Positions 45,245-54,468 of a stretch of 64,000 nucleotides of DNA are shown piece after piece. The notes below the pieces were generated by a model that saw nothing but the letters and a program-made list of their open reading frames with translations, did no database searches and was not told the origin of the DNA. The translations under genes were made by a program, and so were the position numbers. This DNA comes from Hyunsoonleella ulvae. GTDB lineage: Bacteria > Bacteroidota > Bacteroidia > Flavobacteriales > Flavobacteriaceae. The stretch is from NCBI RefSeq assembly GCF_016827605.1, contig NZ_JAEPJQ010000001.1, forward strand, positions 372,001 through 436,000, given 5' to 3'. Each line of letters opens with the position of its first letter. Within the stretch, counting starts at the first letter, position 1.

Positions 45245-45796
45245 TTAACCAACTTTATCAGGGTTATTTTTCACAAAACTAGCCCAACCAGAGTAACTCT
45301 TACCAACTTCAATTCTTCCTGAATTATAAAAGTGACACACCGCTGCGGCTAAGCCGTCGGTAGCATCCAAGTTTTTTGGCAAGGTTTTTAACCCCAACAA
45401 CCCTTGTAGCATTTTTGCCACTTGTTCCTTACTAGCATTTCCGTTACCAGTAATAGCCATTTTTATTTTTTTTGGCAAGTATTCAGTAATAGGTATTTGT
45501 CTGCTTAAACCTGCTGCCATAGCTACGCCTTGCGCCCTGCCTAACTTTAACATACTTTGTACATTTTTGCCATAAAAAGGTGCTTCGATAGCTATTTCAT
45601 CTGGGTGATGAGTATCTATAAGCTCAATAGTACGTTCAAATATAAGTTTCAGCTTTACGTAGTGATCATCATATTTTTTTAAATCCAGTTCATTAAGCTG
45701 TAAAAAACTCATTGTTTTTCCAACAACTTTTATGAGTCCAAAACCCATAATTGTTGTTCCTGGATCTATCCCTAATATTATTCTTTCTTTTTGCAT
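45245..45796 (-). CDS. ruvC: crossover junction endodeoxyribonuclease RuvC
   Basis: A 183-aa Holliday-junction resolvase. The four catalytic acids are present: Asp11 (ILGIDPGT), Glu71 (AIEAPFYG), Asp144 and Asp147 ([11 protein letters not shown]). It acts with RuvAB to resolve recombination intermediates. The start MQKERI is chosen over an ATG 21 bases upstream because it matches the family length and gives a TGATG overlap with the preceding gene. Confidence 0.95.
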   Translation of the reverse strand: MQKERIILGIDPGTTIMGFGLIKVVGKTMSFLQLNELDLKKYDDHYVKLKLIFERTIELIDTHHPDEIAIEAPFYGKNVQSMLKLGRAQGVAMAAGLSRQIPITEYLPKKIKMAITGNGNASKEQVAKMLQGLLGLKTLPKNLDATDGLAAAVCHFYNSGRIEVGKSYSGWASFVKNNPDKVG

Positions 45797-46434
45797 CAAT
45801 TTCCACAAAAATAGCAACCACTTAGTGATATAGATACACCAAAAGTTACAGTTAGTAAATTACCATTAAAAGCACCAAAACCATCAGATACAGGATTAAA
45901 ATCTTTTCCGAAACCAAAAATATAAGATGTATCCATATATAAGGTTAGGTTATCTGAAACACCATAGTGCAATTCTAAACCTGTTACAACATTTATAAAT
46001 GAGACATTATTGTTAGCATAATCCCCTAATGGTTTTATCATACTAACACCAGGTCCTGCATGCAGAAACACACCCATTCTTTGCGAAAACGATAAAACCC
46101 CAGAAGCATCACAAACACCTTGTAAATTGATGCGAGAGTAGTTTAACTTAAATTCTGGCGACGTATTATCATTTGAGATCCTACTAAAACCATAATCTAA
46201 TTTTGCCCCTAATTGCGATGTAAACATATACTGCATACCCAAATTTACAGCAGGAAAGTTAATAGGCTTCCCTTTAAAGGTGGTAACAAATCCACTTGAA
46301 GACGGACTACTTACCCCTACTGCGATTTGTGCTTTAATCTTGCTGGTATCGACTTGTGAAAAACCATTGAAACCCCCAACAAATAATAGCACCAAAAAAC
46401 TAATAGATTTAAGTACGTTTATTTTTGGGTTCAT
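45796..46434 (-). CDS. outer-membrane beta-barrel protein
   Basis: A 212-aa protein with a signal peptide (about 1-27, ending GFSQ) and alternating strands consistent with an 8-stranded porin-like barrel ([30 protein letters not shown]), ending in an aromatic/Gly-rich strand. The start [10 protein letters not shown] gives the signal peptide. It is coupled to ruvC by a one-base overlap and divergent from the flippase-like gene, 31 bases apart. Confidence 0.78.
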   Translation of the reverse strand: MNPKINVLKSISFLVLLFVGGFNGFSQVDTSKIKAQIAVGVSSPSSSGFVTTFKGKPINFPAVNLGMQYMFTSQLGAKLDYGFSRISNDNTSPEFKLNYSRINLQGVCDASGVLSFSQRMGVFLHAGPGVSMIKPLGDYANNNVSFINVVTGLELHYGVSDNLTLYMDTSYIFGFGKDFNPVSDGFGAFNGNLLTVTFGVSISLSGCYFCGN

Positions 46435-46465
46435 AATTAGTTTAATGATTATTTTGCAATTGGAA

Positions 46466-47434
46466 ATGCTATATAACTCGGTACCATACAAAACTAAACA
46501 ATTCTTTTTTGTACTTATTAAATTAAGTATCGTGGTTGGAGCGGGATATTTTATTTATGAAAAGCTAACTAACAACAACACATTAAGTTTTTCAAGTTTT
46601 ATTCAATTTACATCAAAAAATGGTGTTTTTACCCCAAAACAGGTCTTTTTTTTAATGATTTTATCCATTTTTAATTGGTTTTTAGAAACCTTAAAATGGC
46701 AAACCTTGGTAAATCCAGTGAAACACATCTCTTTTAAAAAAGCGCTCGAACAGAGTTTGGGAGCTCTTACCGCATCTCTTTTTACTCCAAATCGCATAGG
46801 AGAATACGGTGCCAAAGCTATGTATTTTATTCCTGCTCTAAGAAAGAAAATCATGCTCACAAACTTAATTAGCAATGTACTTCAAATGAGTATTACCTTT
46901 ATACTTGGCATTATTGGTTTTACTGTATTCGTTACTAAATATGATGTTGGAATAGACTATTACAAAATTGCCAGATATGTTTTAATTGGGTTACTAATTC
47001 TGGTTTTTGCGCTTTTGGGCATACAGAAAAACCGATTTAAAATAAGAGGGTTTTCTATTGAAAAATTGAACATTTTTTTAAAGGGTTTCCCAAAACTCAG
47101 ACTCTTATTGGGTTTATTATTATCACTTTTTCGTTATGTTACCTTTTCATTTCAATTCTTCTTTATACTTCGTTTATTTAATGTAAGCATATATTATTTT
47201 GAAGCTATGACAGTTATAACCTCTATGTATCTAATTTCATCTATAATACCATCTATTTTTATTTTTGATGCTGTTATCAAAGGTAGTGTTGCTGTTTTTT
47301 TATTTTCATTTTTAAACATCAACCCACTTATTATCATATGTACCGTTACCTTGATGTGGATTTTAAATTTCGTTATCCCAAGTTGCTTTGGTAGCTTTTA
47401 TGTACTAAATTTCAAATTGCCTAAAAACGAATAA
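46466..47434 (+). CDS. lysylphosphatidylglycerol synthase TM-like (flippase-like) membrane protein
   Basis: A 322-aa inner-membrane protein with about eight helices. It matches the UPF0104/LPG_synthase_TM family, with LKWQTLVNPV, the SLGALTASLFTPNRIGEYGA segment (about 95-115) and SSIIPSI. Members move lipids or lipid-linked sugars. The start at 46466 avoids overlap with the divergent gene; a longer frame from 46280 runs through that gene. The glycosyltransferase gene starts immediately after its stop, so the two probably form a lipid or glycan module. Confidence 0.82.
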   Translation: MLYNSVPYKTKQFFFVLIKLSIVVGAGYFIYEKLTNNNTLSFSSFIQFTSKNGVFTPKQVFFLMILSIFNWFLETLKWQTLVNPVKHISFKKALEQSLGALTASLFTPNRIGEYGAKAMYFIPALRKKIMLTNLISNVLQMSITFILGIIGFTVFVTKYDVGIDYYKIARYVLIGLLILVFALLGIQKNRFKIRGFSIEKLNIFLKGFPKLRLLLGLLLSLFRYVTFSFQFFFILRLFNVSIYYFEAMTVITSMYLISSIIPSIFIFDAVIKGSVAVFLFSFLNINPLIIICTVTLMWILNFVIPSCFGSFYVLNFKLPKNE

Positions 47435-48577
47435 ATGGCCGTTTCAAGTATTATCATTACCATCTTATACCTACTCTTAATTGGTGGGTTTATTTGGGGT
47501 TTCGATAAAGTAAAAAGTGGTGTATTAACTGATAGTCCTGCCAAAACCAAATTTTCTATTATTATTCCCTTTAGAGATGAGAGTAAAAACCTGCCACAAT
47601 TATTACAATCTATTTATCAATTAAATTATCCAAAACATCTTTTTGAAATACTTTTGGTGGATGACGACTCCACAGATAATTCTATAGAAATTATAAACAC
47701 ATTTTTAGAAGCGTCCACCAGAGGCAATGCTGTAACGGTCACTATCAGAATTATCAAGAACAAACGTGTATCTAACTCTCCTAAGAAAGACGCCATATAT
47801 ACCGCCATAAATAGTGCAACACACCAATGGATTTTAACAACTGATGCCGATTGTATCTTACCTGAATTTTGGCTGGATTGTTTTGATGCTTTTATACAGC
47901 AACACAACCCCACATGTATTGTAGCTCCTGTGGCTTACACTGATGACAACACATTTTTAAGCCGTTTTCAACAATTGGATTTTTTAAGCCTTCAAGGTGC
48001 TACAATAGGTGGTTTCGGTATAAAAAAACCTTTTTTGTGTAATGGTGCGAATTTCGGGTATACAAAAGCTGCTTTTAGAGAGGTAGACGGTTTTAATGAC
48101 AACAATACCATAGCAAGTGGCGATGATATTTTCCTTCTAGAAAGTATCATAAAAAAATATCCCACTTCAGTAAAATACTTAAAACATGAACATGCTATTG
48201 TAACTACAAGGCCCCAACCAACTTGGCAACAATTAATTTCCCAACGCTTGCGTTGGGCAGCAAAAACCGGACATTACAACAATTGGTTTGGTAAATTTAC
48301 CGGGGCGATTGTTTTCCTTATGAACTTCACATTTATTGCTCTCCCTATGGGTTCGCTATTTGGATTTTTTAATATTAAAGTATGGGTGTATATTTTAATT
48401 ATTAAATTGAATATCGACTTTTTATTACTTTATAAAACCTCGGCATTTTTCAATCAACGAAAGGCATTTCGAAGTTTTTTAACCAGCTTTTTTCTCTATC
48501 CCTTTTTTAGTGTGTACATAGTCTTTCTATCTGTTTTTAAAAGCTATGATTGGAAAGGAAGAACTTTTAAAAGATAA
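47435..48577 (+). CDS. family 2 glycosyltransferase with membrane helices
   Basis: A 380-aa protein. An N-terminal helix (about 3-22) precedes a GT-A domain with SIIIPFRDES, LLVDDDSTD, the DxD in TTDADC (137-139) and the QRLRWAAKTGH motif (QxxRW, about 269). Two to three C-terminal helices follow. It resembles processive or lipid-carrier glycosyltransferases. It abuts the flippase-like gene with no gap. Confidence 0.9.
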   Translation: MAVSSIIITILYLLLIGGFIWGFDKVKSGVLTDSPAKTKFSIIIPFRDESKNLPQLLQSIYQLNYPKHLFEILLVDDDSTDNSIEIINTFLEASTRGNAVTVTIRIIKNKRVSNSPKKDAIYTAINSATHQWILTTDADCILPEFWLDCFDAFIQQHNPTCIVAPVAYTDDNTFLSRFQQLDFLSLQGATIGGFGIKKPFLCNGANFGYTKAAFREVDGFNDNNTIASGDDIFLLESIIKKYPTSVKYLKHEHAIVTTRPQPTWQQLISQRLRWAAKTGHYNNWFGKFTGAIVFLMNFTFIALPMGSLFGFFNIKVWVYILIIKLNIDFLLLYKTSAFFNQRKAFRSFLTSFFLYPFFSVYIVFLSVFKSYDWKGRTFKR

Positions 48578-48595
48578 TTTATTAGATTTAACAAG

Positions 48596-49330
48596 ATGAA
48601 AGTATTTGATAAAACTACCAATCCTGCTTTTACAAGTTATTTTTTTAATAACGATGAATCTGCACCAAAAACAATGACAGTTACTGGGATTTTTATCAAG
48701 TCTATGTTGTCCATAATCCTAATGATCATCATTTCTGTAGGTATTTGGAAACTTTACAGTGAAGGTCATACCATAAAATGGTATTCTATGGGAGGTATGT
48801 TAGCTGCCATTATTATTAGCATAGTAATTTCGGTAAGGCAACATTGGGCACATATTTTAGTACCTCTTTATGCTATTGCCAAAGGTTTCTTTCTTGGAGC
48901 TACTACAGCTTATGTACACGCTAGGTTTCCTAATTTTCCTTACCAAGCCATTGGCATTACCATGATAACTTTTTTTGTTGTGCTTGTACTGTACCAAACC
49001 AGAATAATTGTTGTTACTAAAAAACTGAGAAGTATAATAATTACAGTTGCTGCCAGCATCTTTGTAATTTACATTATCTCTTGGATTTTGGGATTTTTTG
49101 GAATAAAAGTATTTATATGGGGCACCTCATGGCCCGCAATAATTTTTAATGTTGTGGCTGCTATTTTTGCAGCATTATCCCTGTTACTGGATTTTGATTA
49201 TATAGAACGCCACAAAAACAAATCTCCTAAATATAAAGAATGGTTAGCCACTTGGGGGCTACTGGTAACACTGGTTTGGCTGTACTTAGAAGTATTGCGT
49301 TTAATGCGAAAACTAGCTATTAGATTTTAA
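48596..49330 (+). CDS. Bax inhibitor-1/YccA-family membrane protein
   Basis: A 244-aa protein with seven predicted helices, matching the YccA/BI-1 family through the start VFDKTTNPAFTSYFF, the AIAKGFFLGATTAYVH segment and the late ALSLLLDFDYIE. The family includes pH-sensitive calcium leak channels. It follows the glycosyltransferase by 18 bases and converges with the TonB-like gene, overlapping by 4 bases. Confidence 0.88.
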   Translation: MKVFDKTTNPAFTSYFFNNDESAPKTMTVTGIFIKSMLSIILMIIISVGIWKLYSEGHTIKWYSMGGMLAAIIISIVISVRQHWAHILVPLYAIAKGFFLGATTAYVHARFPNFPYQAIGITMITFFVVLVLYQTRIIVVTKKLRSIIITVAASIFVIYIISWILGFFGIKVFIWGTSWPAIIFNVVAAIFAALSLLLDFDYIERHKNKSPKYKEWLATWGLLVTLVWLYLEVLRLMRKLAIRF

Positions 49331-49803
49331 TCTACCTTCACGATTAAAGGCAATTCAAATTCCGTTGTCACAGGTTGGCTTCTCTTAATTGCAGGGTTTA
49401 TTTGTGGTAACACCTCTAAACTTTGCAGTATTAATTTTTCCAGTTCAGGTATTTCGGCCTTTGTAAGCACATCCATTTTAGCGTCTAGTAAAGTAATCTT
49501 ACCAGTATTTGTGGCTCTTAACTTCAGCATTAAAGTATCATTAATATCTTGCGTTACTACTATTATCTGCTTCTGAAGAAAGGCACTAATCTCAGCATAT
49601 ACAGTACTTTCAAAACAGGCTTTTTTATCAGTTTTAGACATCAGGCTATCACACCGAGGAAAACTTGGGTACATATCTACCTCATCCCAATTAAATGTTT
49701 TTAGGTCTTCTTTTAAGATAGCTTCTGGCGTAGTTTTTTTTACATTAAAGTAATCGCAGGAATATACCACTAAAACTAAAAGAATAATATAGCACTGTCT
49801 CAT
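49327..49803 (-). CDS. lipoprotein with degenerate TonB-like C-terminal domain
   Basis: A 158-aa protein with a signal peptide and lipobox (VVYSC, Cys16). Its body resembles the C-terminal domain of the M56 protein at 51017-52519: both have YPSFPRCDS or YAPTFPECDS, a second Cys about 14-16 residues later, a helix, and an ending of the form LPLIVKVD or LPIVFQVVD. This is a TonB-CTD-like fold, separated here as an independent lipoprotein. It lies downstream of the TPR gene, probably in the BlaI/M56 operon. Confidence 0.65.
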   Translation of the reverse strand: MRQCYIILLVLVVYSCDYFNVKKTTPEAILKEDLKTFNWDEVDMYPSFPRCDSLMSKTDKKACFESTVYAEISAFLQKQIIVVTQDINDTLMLKLRATNTGKITLLDAKMDVLTKAEIPELEKLILQSLEVLPQINPAIKRSQPVTTEFELPLIVKVD

Positions 49804-49873
49804 TAATAGCTTATGAAACCGAAAAGTACAATTTTTTTGAAATTATATGTAATATTTATTTCAAGATATGCTT

Positions 49874-51016
49874 TTAGTCTGTCCCATCTTTTTGGTCTTT
49901 AAACTGTTCTTCTTTTAATTTACTTATGTAATGGTCTACCATTTCGTTCATTCTACCATTTGGAAATTTCTTTTTCACAGCTTCAAAAGCTTTTATTTTA
50001 GCATCATAATCTTCATAATATTTTCCTAAAATTACAGCTAATTTAAAATGTAGAAATTCATTATCTGGCGATTCACGTATAGCCTTTTTTAGAGCCTTTA
50101 TAGCCTCAGGATATTTTTTTTGGTAACTAAATGCTTTTGCTAGAGTACTATACTCTTGGTGTAAGGGCTTATCTAAAAAAGAAAGTGCTTTACTTAAGAA
50201 CTCCTCTGCTTTAGGGTAATTTTCCAATTCAAGATAATAACCACCTATTGTATACAGCGCATCAGTATCAGTTGGGTTGTACTTTAATGCCATTAATCTA
50301 TATTTTAAAGCTTCTTTGTATTGGTAATGATACCCATAGCAAAGACTTAACTTTTCATAAATAAACTCTGAAGTTTCTCCAAGTTCTATTAATTGTTTGA
50401 ACCATTTACCTGCCTTTCTGTAATCTTGTTGCCAATAGTATTTTTGGGCTTTTAAATTTATGAGTTCAATATTCTTAGGATAGGTTTCCAGTCCTATTCT
50501 TATCAAAGAATCTACTGCAGTGTATCTACGCTTTTGTAAATTGTATTTAGCGACTTTATAGATAGCTTTTTGATGTGTTTTATCTAAATTAAAAGCTTTG
50601 ATAAAACTTTTAATCGCCAAGGAGTCTTTAATTTGCTCTTGTACCAAACCCAGCTCATAATGGTAATTTGGGTTGTTTCCATGTATAGAAATTAGTGTTT
50701 TATACATTACCAAAGCTGTTTCAAAATTTTTAGTCTTTGAAAGTAATTTTGCAAATTCGTATTTCAATAAAATGTTATCGGGATATGCCTCAATAGCAGC
50801 TTCAAAATTGCTAAGAGCCAGATCATAATTCCCTATTGCTACATATGCTTTTGCTATTTTCTCAAATACTTCATCCTGATTTTTATGTAATTTATAATGG
50901 TTAATAGCTTTAGTATAATTTCCATTTAGGAATAAACTATCTGCAATGTTTAAAACCGAAGTTTGTGCTTCGGTTTTAAAAAATAGTGTTAGAAACAATA
51001 AAAAGATTATTCTCAT
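49874..51016 (-). CDS. TPR-repeat protein
   Basis: A 380-aa protein with a signal peptide (about 1-17) and about nine tetratricopeptide repeats (for example YDLALSNFEAAIEAYPDN, YKEALKYRLMALKYNPTD, YPEAIKALKKAIRESPDN). It is a periplasmic scaffold for protein contacts. It begins right after the M56 gene stop with no gap, so it belongs to that signalling operon. Confidence 0.85.
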   Translation of the reverse strand: MRIIFLLFLTLFFKTEAQTSVLNIADSLFLNGNYTKAINHYKLHKNQDEVFEKIAKAYVAIGNYDLALSNFEAAIEAYPDNILLKYEFAKLLSKTKNFETALVMYKTLISIHGNNPNYHYELGLVQEQIKDSLAIKSFIKAFNLDKTHQKAIYKVAKYNLQKRRYTAVDSLIRIGLETYPKNIELINLKAQKYYWQQDYRKAGKWFKQLIELGETSEFIYEKLSLCYGYHYQYKEALKYRLMALKYNPTDTDALYTIGGYYLELENYPKAEEFLSKALSFLDKPLHQEYSTLAKAFSYQKKYPEAIKALKKAIRESPDNEFLHFKLAVILGKYYEDYDAKIKAFEAVKKKFPNGRMNEMVDHYISKLKEEQFKDQKDGTD

Positions 51017-52519
51017 CTAATCTACTACTTGAAAAACTATTGGTAATGTATATGGTACGTTTACTTTTTTCCCTTTTTGTTCTCCTGGAATCATTTTTGG
51101 CAAAGCGTTAATAACCCTAATAGCTTCTTTTTCCAGTTCTGGGTGTGGAGCCCTTGCCTTTACATCTATTATATCTCCTTCTTTACTTATCTTAAAAATC
51201 ACATGAATACGCTGTCTGCCTTTTAAATTTAAATCTTTGGCAAGTTCAGTATTGAAATTTCTATTTACAAACCTTGAAATAGTTTGAGAGGTACATTTTT
51301 TTCGTTCTTCATTAAGTTCAGAATCACATTCAGGAAAAGTTGGCGCGTATTCAATAGCGTAAAAGGGCACTTCAACTCCATTAAACATCTGTTCTCCTTT
51401 ATTTAATTTGGTTTCAGGCCTATTACTATCAAATTCTATACTTTTCCCATTTATTTTTAAAATAATCTTATAATATTTATCAGTCCCTGGCACTTTTCTA
51501 TTTATATAATCTTCTAATATTTTTGTTTTGGCATCAGTTGAAAGCTCTTTAAAGCTACTTACCTTCAATGTTATTACACCATCTCTAGTGATTTCTTTAA
51601 TCTGGCTATCTTCTATTTTATCTTGCCTAACAATTTCTTTTGTTTCTTCCTTTGCACAAGAACTATAGATAAGCATTATTAAAATTACAGGAAGTAGTAT
51701 ACCGTATTTCCATAAATTTTTTTGTTTCGATTTTGATTTTTGTAACATAATAATTCGTTTTTTGATTAATGATTGTTTAAAAAATGGATTGATGAACGAG
51801 ACATTTTTAGTCTCAAATACTTGTGATAGTAAATTTTGATAGTATTGGGGTTTTCCCTGATATTGCAATGCTTTAGCATCAGCTATGTATTCGTGTATGG
51901 TCTGAATTCTTCTTTGGTAGACATAAACCAAGGGGTTATACCAAAACATAATTTTAAGCCCCTCAAAAAACAACAAGTCTAAACTGTGTTTTTGTTTAAT
52001 ATGAATCGTTTCATGTTGAAGTATGGTCTCCTTTTCTTTTGCTGGTATATTGTCCCCGAGAAAAACATAGTTAAAAAAAGAAAATGCAGATACACTATCG
52101 GGAAGCTGTATAATGGTATAATTTCCTTGACGTAGTTTCGGACTTGTTATTATCAATTTTATGATTCTAAAAATCTTGAAGAAAAATAATACAGCAACTA
52201 GAGTCGTTCCCAATATAAACAGGGTTTTCCACGACATAAAATTTGCTGTTTCAGGAACTACAGCATCCAAACGAATTTTAGAAACAGCATCTGTTTTGGT
52301 CGCTCCAATAAATATTTCTGGTAAGTGAATTATATAATCCTGTGGAACTATCTCACGAAATTGAGGTATTTTAATCAACGGAAGTAGTGTAGATAAAACT
52401 GGAGTTATTAGGAGATAACACCTATTCCAATTAAAAAATGTCTCTCTCTTTAAAAACGCATCGTAAATGATTAAAAAGAGTAACTGAAATACTATGGTTT
52501 GTATGATATAATGTAGCAT
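51017..52519 (-). CDS. BlaR1-like M56 peptidase with TonB-type C-terminal domain
   Basis: A 500-aa protein. N-terminal helices (about 5-22, 33-50, 98-120) and the M56 domain with HETIH (169-173) are followed by another helix (about 276-292) and a TonB-CTD-like domain (about 385-500) in the periplasm. This architecture is common in Bacteroidota. The peptidase probably cleaves the partner BlaI-type repressor when the periplasmic domain is triggered. It follows that gene by 1 base. Confidence 0.87.
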   Translation of the reverse strand: MLHYIIQTIVFQLLFLIIYDAFLKRETFFNWNRCYLLITPVLSTLLPLIKIPQFREIVPQDYIIHLPEIFIGATKTDAVSKIRLDAVVPETANFMSWKTLFILGTTLVAVLFFFKIFRIIKLIITSPKLRQGNYTIIQLPDSVSAFSFFNYVFLGDNIPAKEKETILQHETIHIKQKHSLDLLFFEGLKIMFWYNPLVYVYQRRIQTIHEYIADAKALQYQGKPQYYQNLLSQVFETKNVSFINPFFKQSLIKKRIIMLQKSKSKQKNLWKYGILLPVILIMLIYSSCAKEETKEIVRQDKIEDSQIKEITRDGVITLKVSSFKELSTDAKTKILEDYINRKVPGTDKYYKIILKINGKSIEFDSNRPETKLNKGEQMFNGVEVPFYAIEYAPTFPECDSELNEERKKCTSQTISRFVNRNFNTELAKDLNLKGRQRIHVIFKISKEGDIIDVKARAPHPELEKEAIRVINALPKMIPGEQKGKKVNVPYTLPIVFQVVD

Positions 52520-52520
52520 T

Positions 52521-52883
52521 TTAATTCTCCTTTTTATTAATATCCTTTAAAACGGCTTCCAAGTCTTTTATATCCATATCATTCTTTTTAACAAAAAAGG
52601 ATACCATACTTTTAAAAGACCCTTGAAAGTAATTGTCTACCAATTTATTTATAGATTGGTTGCTGTAGTCTTGTTTTGCTATTAGGGGAAAATAAACATG
52701 CCCTTTTCCTTGTTTTTCATAATCTACAAACCCTTTATTTTCTAAAATCCTAACTATTGTGGATACTGTGTTATATGCAGGTTTCGGCTCTGAAAATTGC
52801 TCTATTATGGCTTTTACATTAGCTTTTCTCAATCGCCACAAAATTTGCATGATATCTTCCTCTGCTTTTGTAAGTTGTTTCAT
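52521..52883 (-). CDS. BlaI/MecI/CopY-family transcriptional repressor
   Basis: A 120-aa winged-helix repressor (start MKQLTKAEEDIMQILW; recognition region YNTVSTIVRILENKGF). It pairs with the M56 gene 1 base downstream. The start at 52883 is chosen over one at 52907 because it matches the family N-terminus and leaves the operators outside the gene. Three palindromes upstream suggest autoregulation. Confidence 0.9.
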   Translation of the reverse strand: MKQLTKAEEDIMQILWRLRKANVKAIIEQFSEPKPAYNTVSTIVRILENKGFVDYEKQGKGHVYFPLIAKQDYSNQSINKLVDNYFQGSFKSMVSFFVKKNDMDIKDLEAVLKDINKKEN

Positions 52884-52901
52884 TTTATTGTGAATTACAG
52901 T

Positions 52902-52965
52902 GTTCAACTAAAAAGTTAGTTGAACAAATATAACTAAAAATTTAGTTTCAACTAATTTTTTAGTT
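52902..52965. promoter_or_regulatory. three BlaI-type operators, second locus
   Basis: GTTCAACTAA-4-TTAGTTGAAC (52902-52925), ACTAAA-2-TTTAGT (52933-52946) and AACTAA-4-TTAGTT (52950-52965) share the core ACTAA...TTAGT. They lie directly upstream of the second BlaI-family gene and differ from the TTCTAC...GTAGAA sites of the first locus. Confidence 0.75.
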
Positions 52966-53019
52966 TAAAATGTAACATAATAGTTATAAATGCGTCTTAA
53001 TTAATAGAAACAAACATTT

Positions 53020-53523
53020 ATGGACATTATTTTAATACTAATTGCTGCACTCTTTATGTTGCTTGGTATTATAGGTAGCTTTTTACCCGTATTGCCAGGC
53101 CCTATTACCAGTTGGATAGGTTTACTCATTATACATTTTACAGATGCAATTCCAATGCACACAACTTACTTGGTAATTACATTTATAATTGCAGCTCTTA
53201 TATGGGTGTTAGATTATATTATTCCCGCCATAGGCACCAAACGTTTTGGAGGCTCTAAATATGGCATGATTGGTACCACTGTAGGTTTAATTATTGGATT
53301 ATTATCCCCTATTCCTGGTAGTATTATTATTGGACCTTTTGTTGGTGCTTTGGTAGGTGAGTTAATTAATAAAAACGATTCTAAAACTGCTATAAAAGCT
53401 GCTTTCGGTTCCTTTATTGGGTTTTTAACCTCAACCTTTTTAAAGTTTATTGTAGCTGTGATTTTTCTAGGATTGTATGTTGGCAAATTAATCGAATATA
53501 GTACCCCTCTTTTTGGCATATAG
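53020..53523 (+). CDS. DUF456 membrane protein
   Basis: A 167-aa protein with four to five helices and the Gly-rich segments typical of DUF456: LLGIIGSFLPVLPGPITSWIG at the start, GTKRFGGSKYGMIGTTVG in the middle and PFVGALVGELI. The function is unknown. It is divergent from the BlaI operon and separated from it by the operators. Confidence 0.9.
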   Translation: MDIILILIAALFMLLGIIGSFLPVLPGPITSWIGLLIIHFTDAIPMHTTYLVITFIIAALIWVLDYIIPAIGTKRFGGSKYGMIGTTVGLIIGLLSPIPGSIIIGPFVGALVGELINKNDSKTAIKAAFGSFIGFLTSTFLKFIVAVIFLGLYVGKLIEYSTPLFGI

Positions 53524-53536
53524 CTATAATGAAGTA

Positions 53537-53565
53537 GCCCTGTGGGTCTCTCACCTCCACAGGGC
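53537..53565. terminator. hairpin after DUF456 gene
   Basis: A 9-bp perfect stem GCCCTGTGG / CCACAGGGC with an 11-base loop, 14 bases after the stop. There is no T-run, so termination is probable but not certain. Confidence 0.5.
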
Positions 53566-53666
53566 CTGTAAATTGCTATTATCAACAAAAAAATCGAGGG
53601 ATTAATTAATCTGATATGTTGACAAATCAAAGATACCAATAAGTTTTTTCTTCCAGCTGCGGAAAA

Positions 53667-53685
53667 ACCGTAATATTGTTACGGT
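53667..53685. promoter_or_regulatory. inverted repeat of unknown role
   Basis: ACCGTAA-5-TTACGGT, perfect 7-base arms in the 260-base gap between the DUF456 gene and the response-regulator gene. No gene starts here, since the two converge. It could be a hairpin or a protein site. Nothing else is evident in this gap. Confidence 0.35.
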
Positions 53686-53784
53686 GAAATCGTAAGGTAT
53701 TGACATGTAAACACTTACAGAGATTTAAAAAAGCTACTTGTTGTCGAAAAAAATATTTTAACAAAAAAACAAGACTTGCTTTAA

Positions 53785-54465
53785 TTATATAAAACCTTGC
53801 CTACGGGCAGCATTAAGTAAGGATTCATCCTGTCCGTCTTCAATATCAAAAAGTTCTTTCAATTGCTTTTTTCTTTTCTCTACAGCACTTAAAGATATAT
53901 CTAGATGTGATGCTAAATTTTTGGTTTTTACACCTTGAGATAGTAAATACAATATTTTTCTGTTTTTGTCATCAATCACAATATCACTAGTAATCGATTT
54001 TCTAATAAAACTATTTACGGTACCACTGTAAAAGGGAGGATTGTTAATTACAGCCTGGAAAGCACTCGCTAATTCACTTGATGTTAAATCGCTCTTTATC
54101 AAGAATCCTTCTGGGTCTATATTTTTTATGATGTTGTGGATCCTAAAAGATTCATTAAACATTGTAAGAATTATAATTTTTGCATTTGGCAGTACTTTGC
54201 GTACGTATTCCGCTAGGTCTTCCCCAGAATTCATACGGCCATCAGAGGATGGCGGTAAACTTATATCTACAAACAATAAATCGTAGGGTAAGTTATTATC
54301 TACGGCTTTACTGATATAGTTTAATGCTTCATCACAATTATTAGCTATGTCTATATCTAACTGTTGGTGATCTTTTTTGGTAAACTGTAGTGTATTTTGA
54401 TACCCTTCGATAATAATAGGGTGATCATCAATCATTAAGATTTTTATGTTTTCGGGCTGGTTCAT
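53785..54465 (-). CDS. NarL/FixJ-type response regulator
   Basis: A 226-aa regulator. The receiver domain shows the acidic pocket (MIDDHP) and phosphoacceptor Asp67 in LLFVDISLP. A C-terminal LuxR-type helix-turn-helix follows (about 170-220, KTKNLASHLDISLSAVEKRKKQLKELF). Its gene starts 3 bases after the histidine kinase stop, and the two form a two-component pair. Confidence 0.92.
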   Translation of the reverse strand: MNQPENIKILMIDDHPIIIEGYQNTLQFTKKDHQQLDIDIANNCDEALNYISKAVDNNLPYDLLFVDISLPPSSDGRMNSGEDLAEYVRKVLPNAKIIILTMFNESFRIHNIIKNIDPEGFLIKSDLTSSELASAFQAVINNPPFYSGTVNSFIRKSITSDIVIDDKNRKILYLLSQGVKTKNLASHLDISLSAVEKRKKQLKELFDIEDGQDESLLNAARRQGFI

Positions 54466-54468
54466 AAG

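Noticed and set aside
46280-46465. A longer N-terminus for the flippase-like protein
   Set aside because: It would run antisense through the first part of the outer-membrane protein gene and has no matching family sequence. The start at 46466 gives the usual length.
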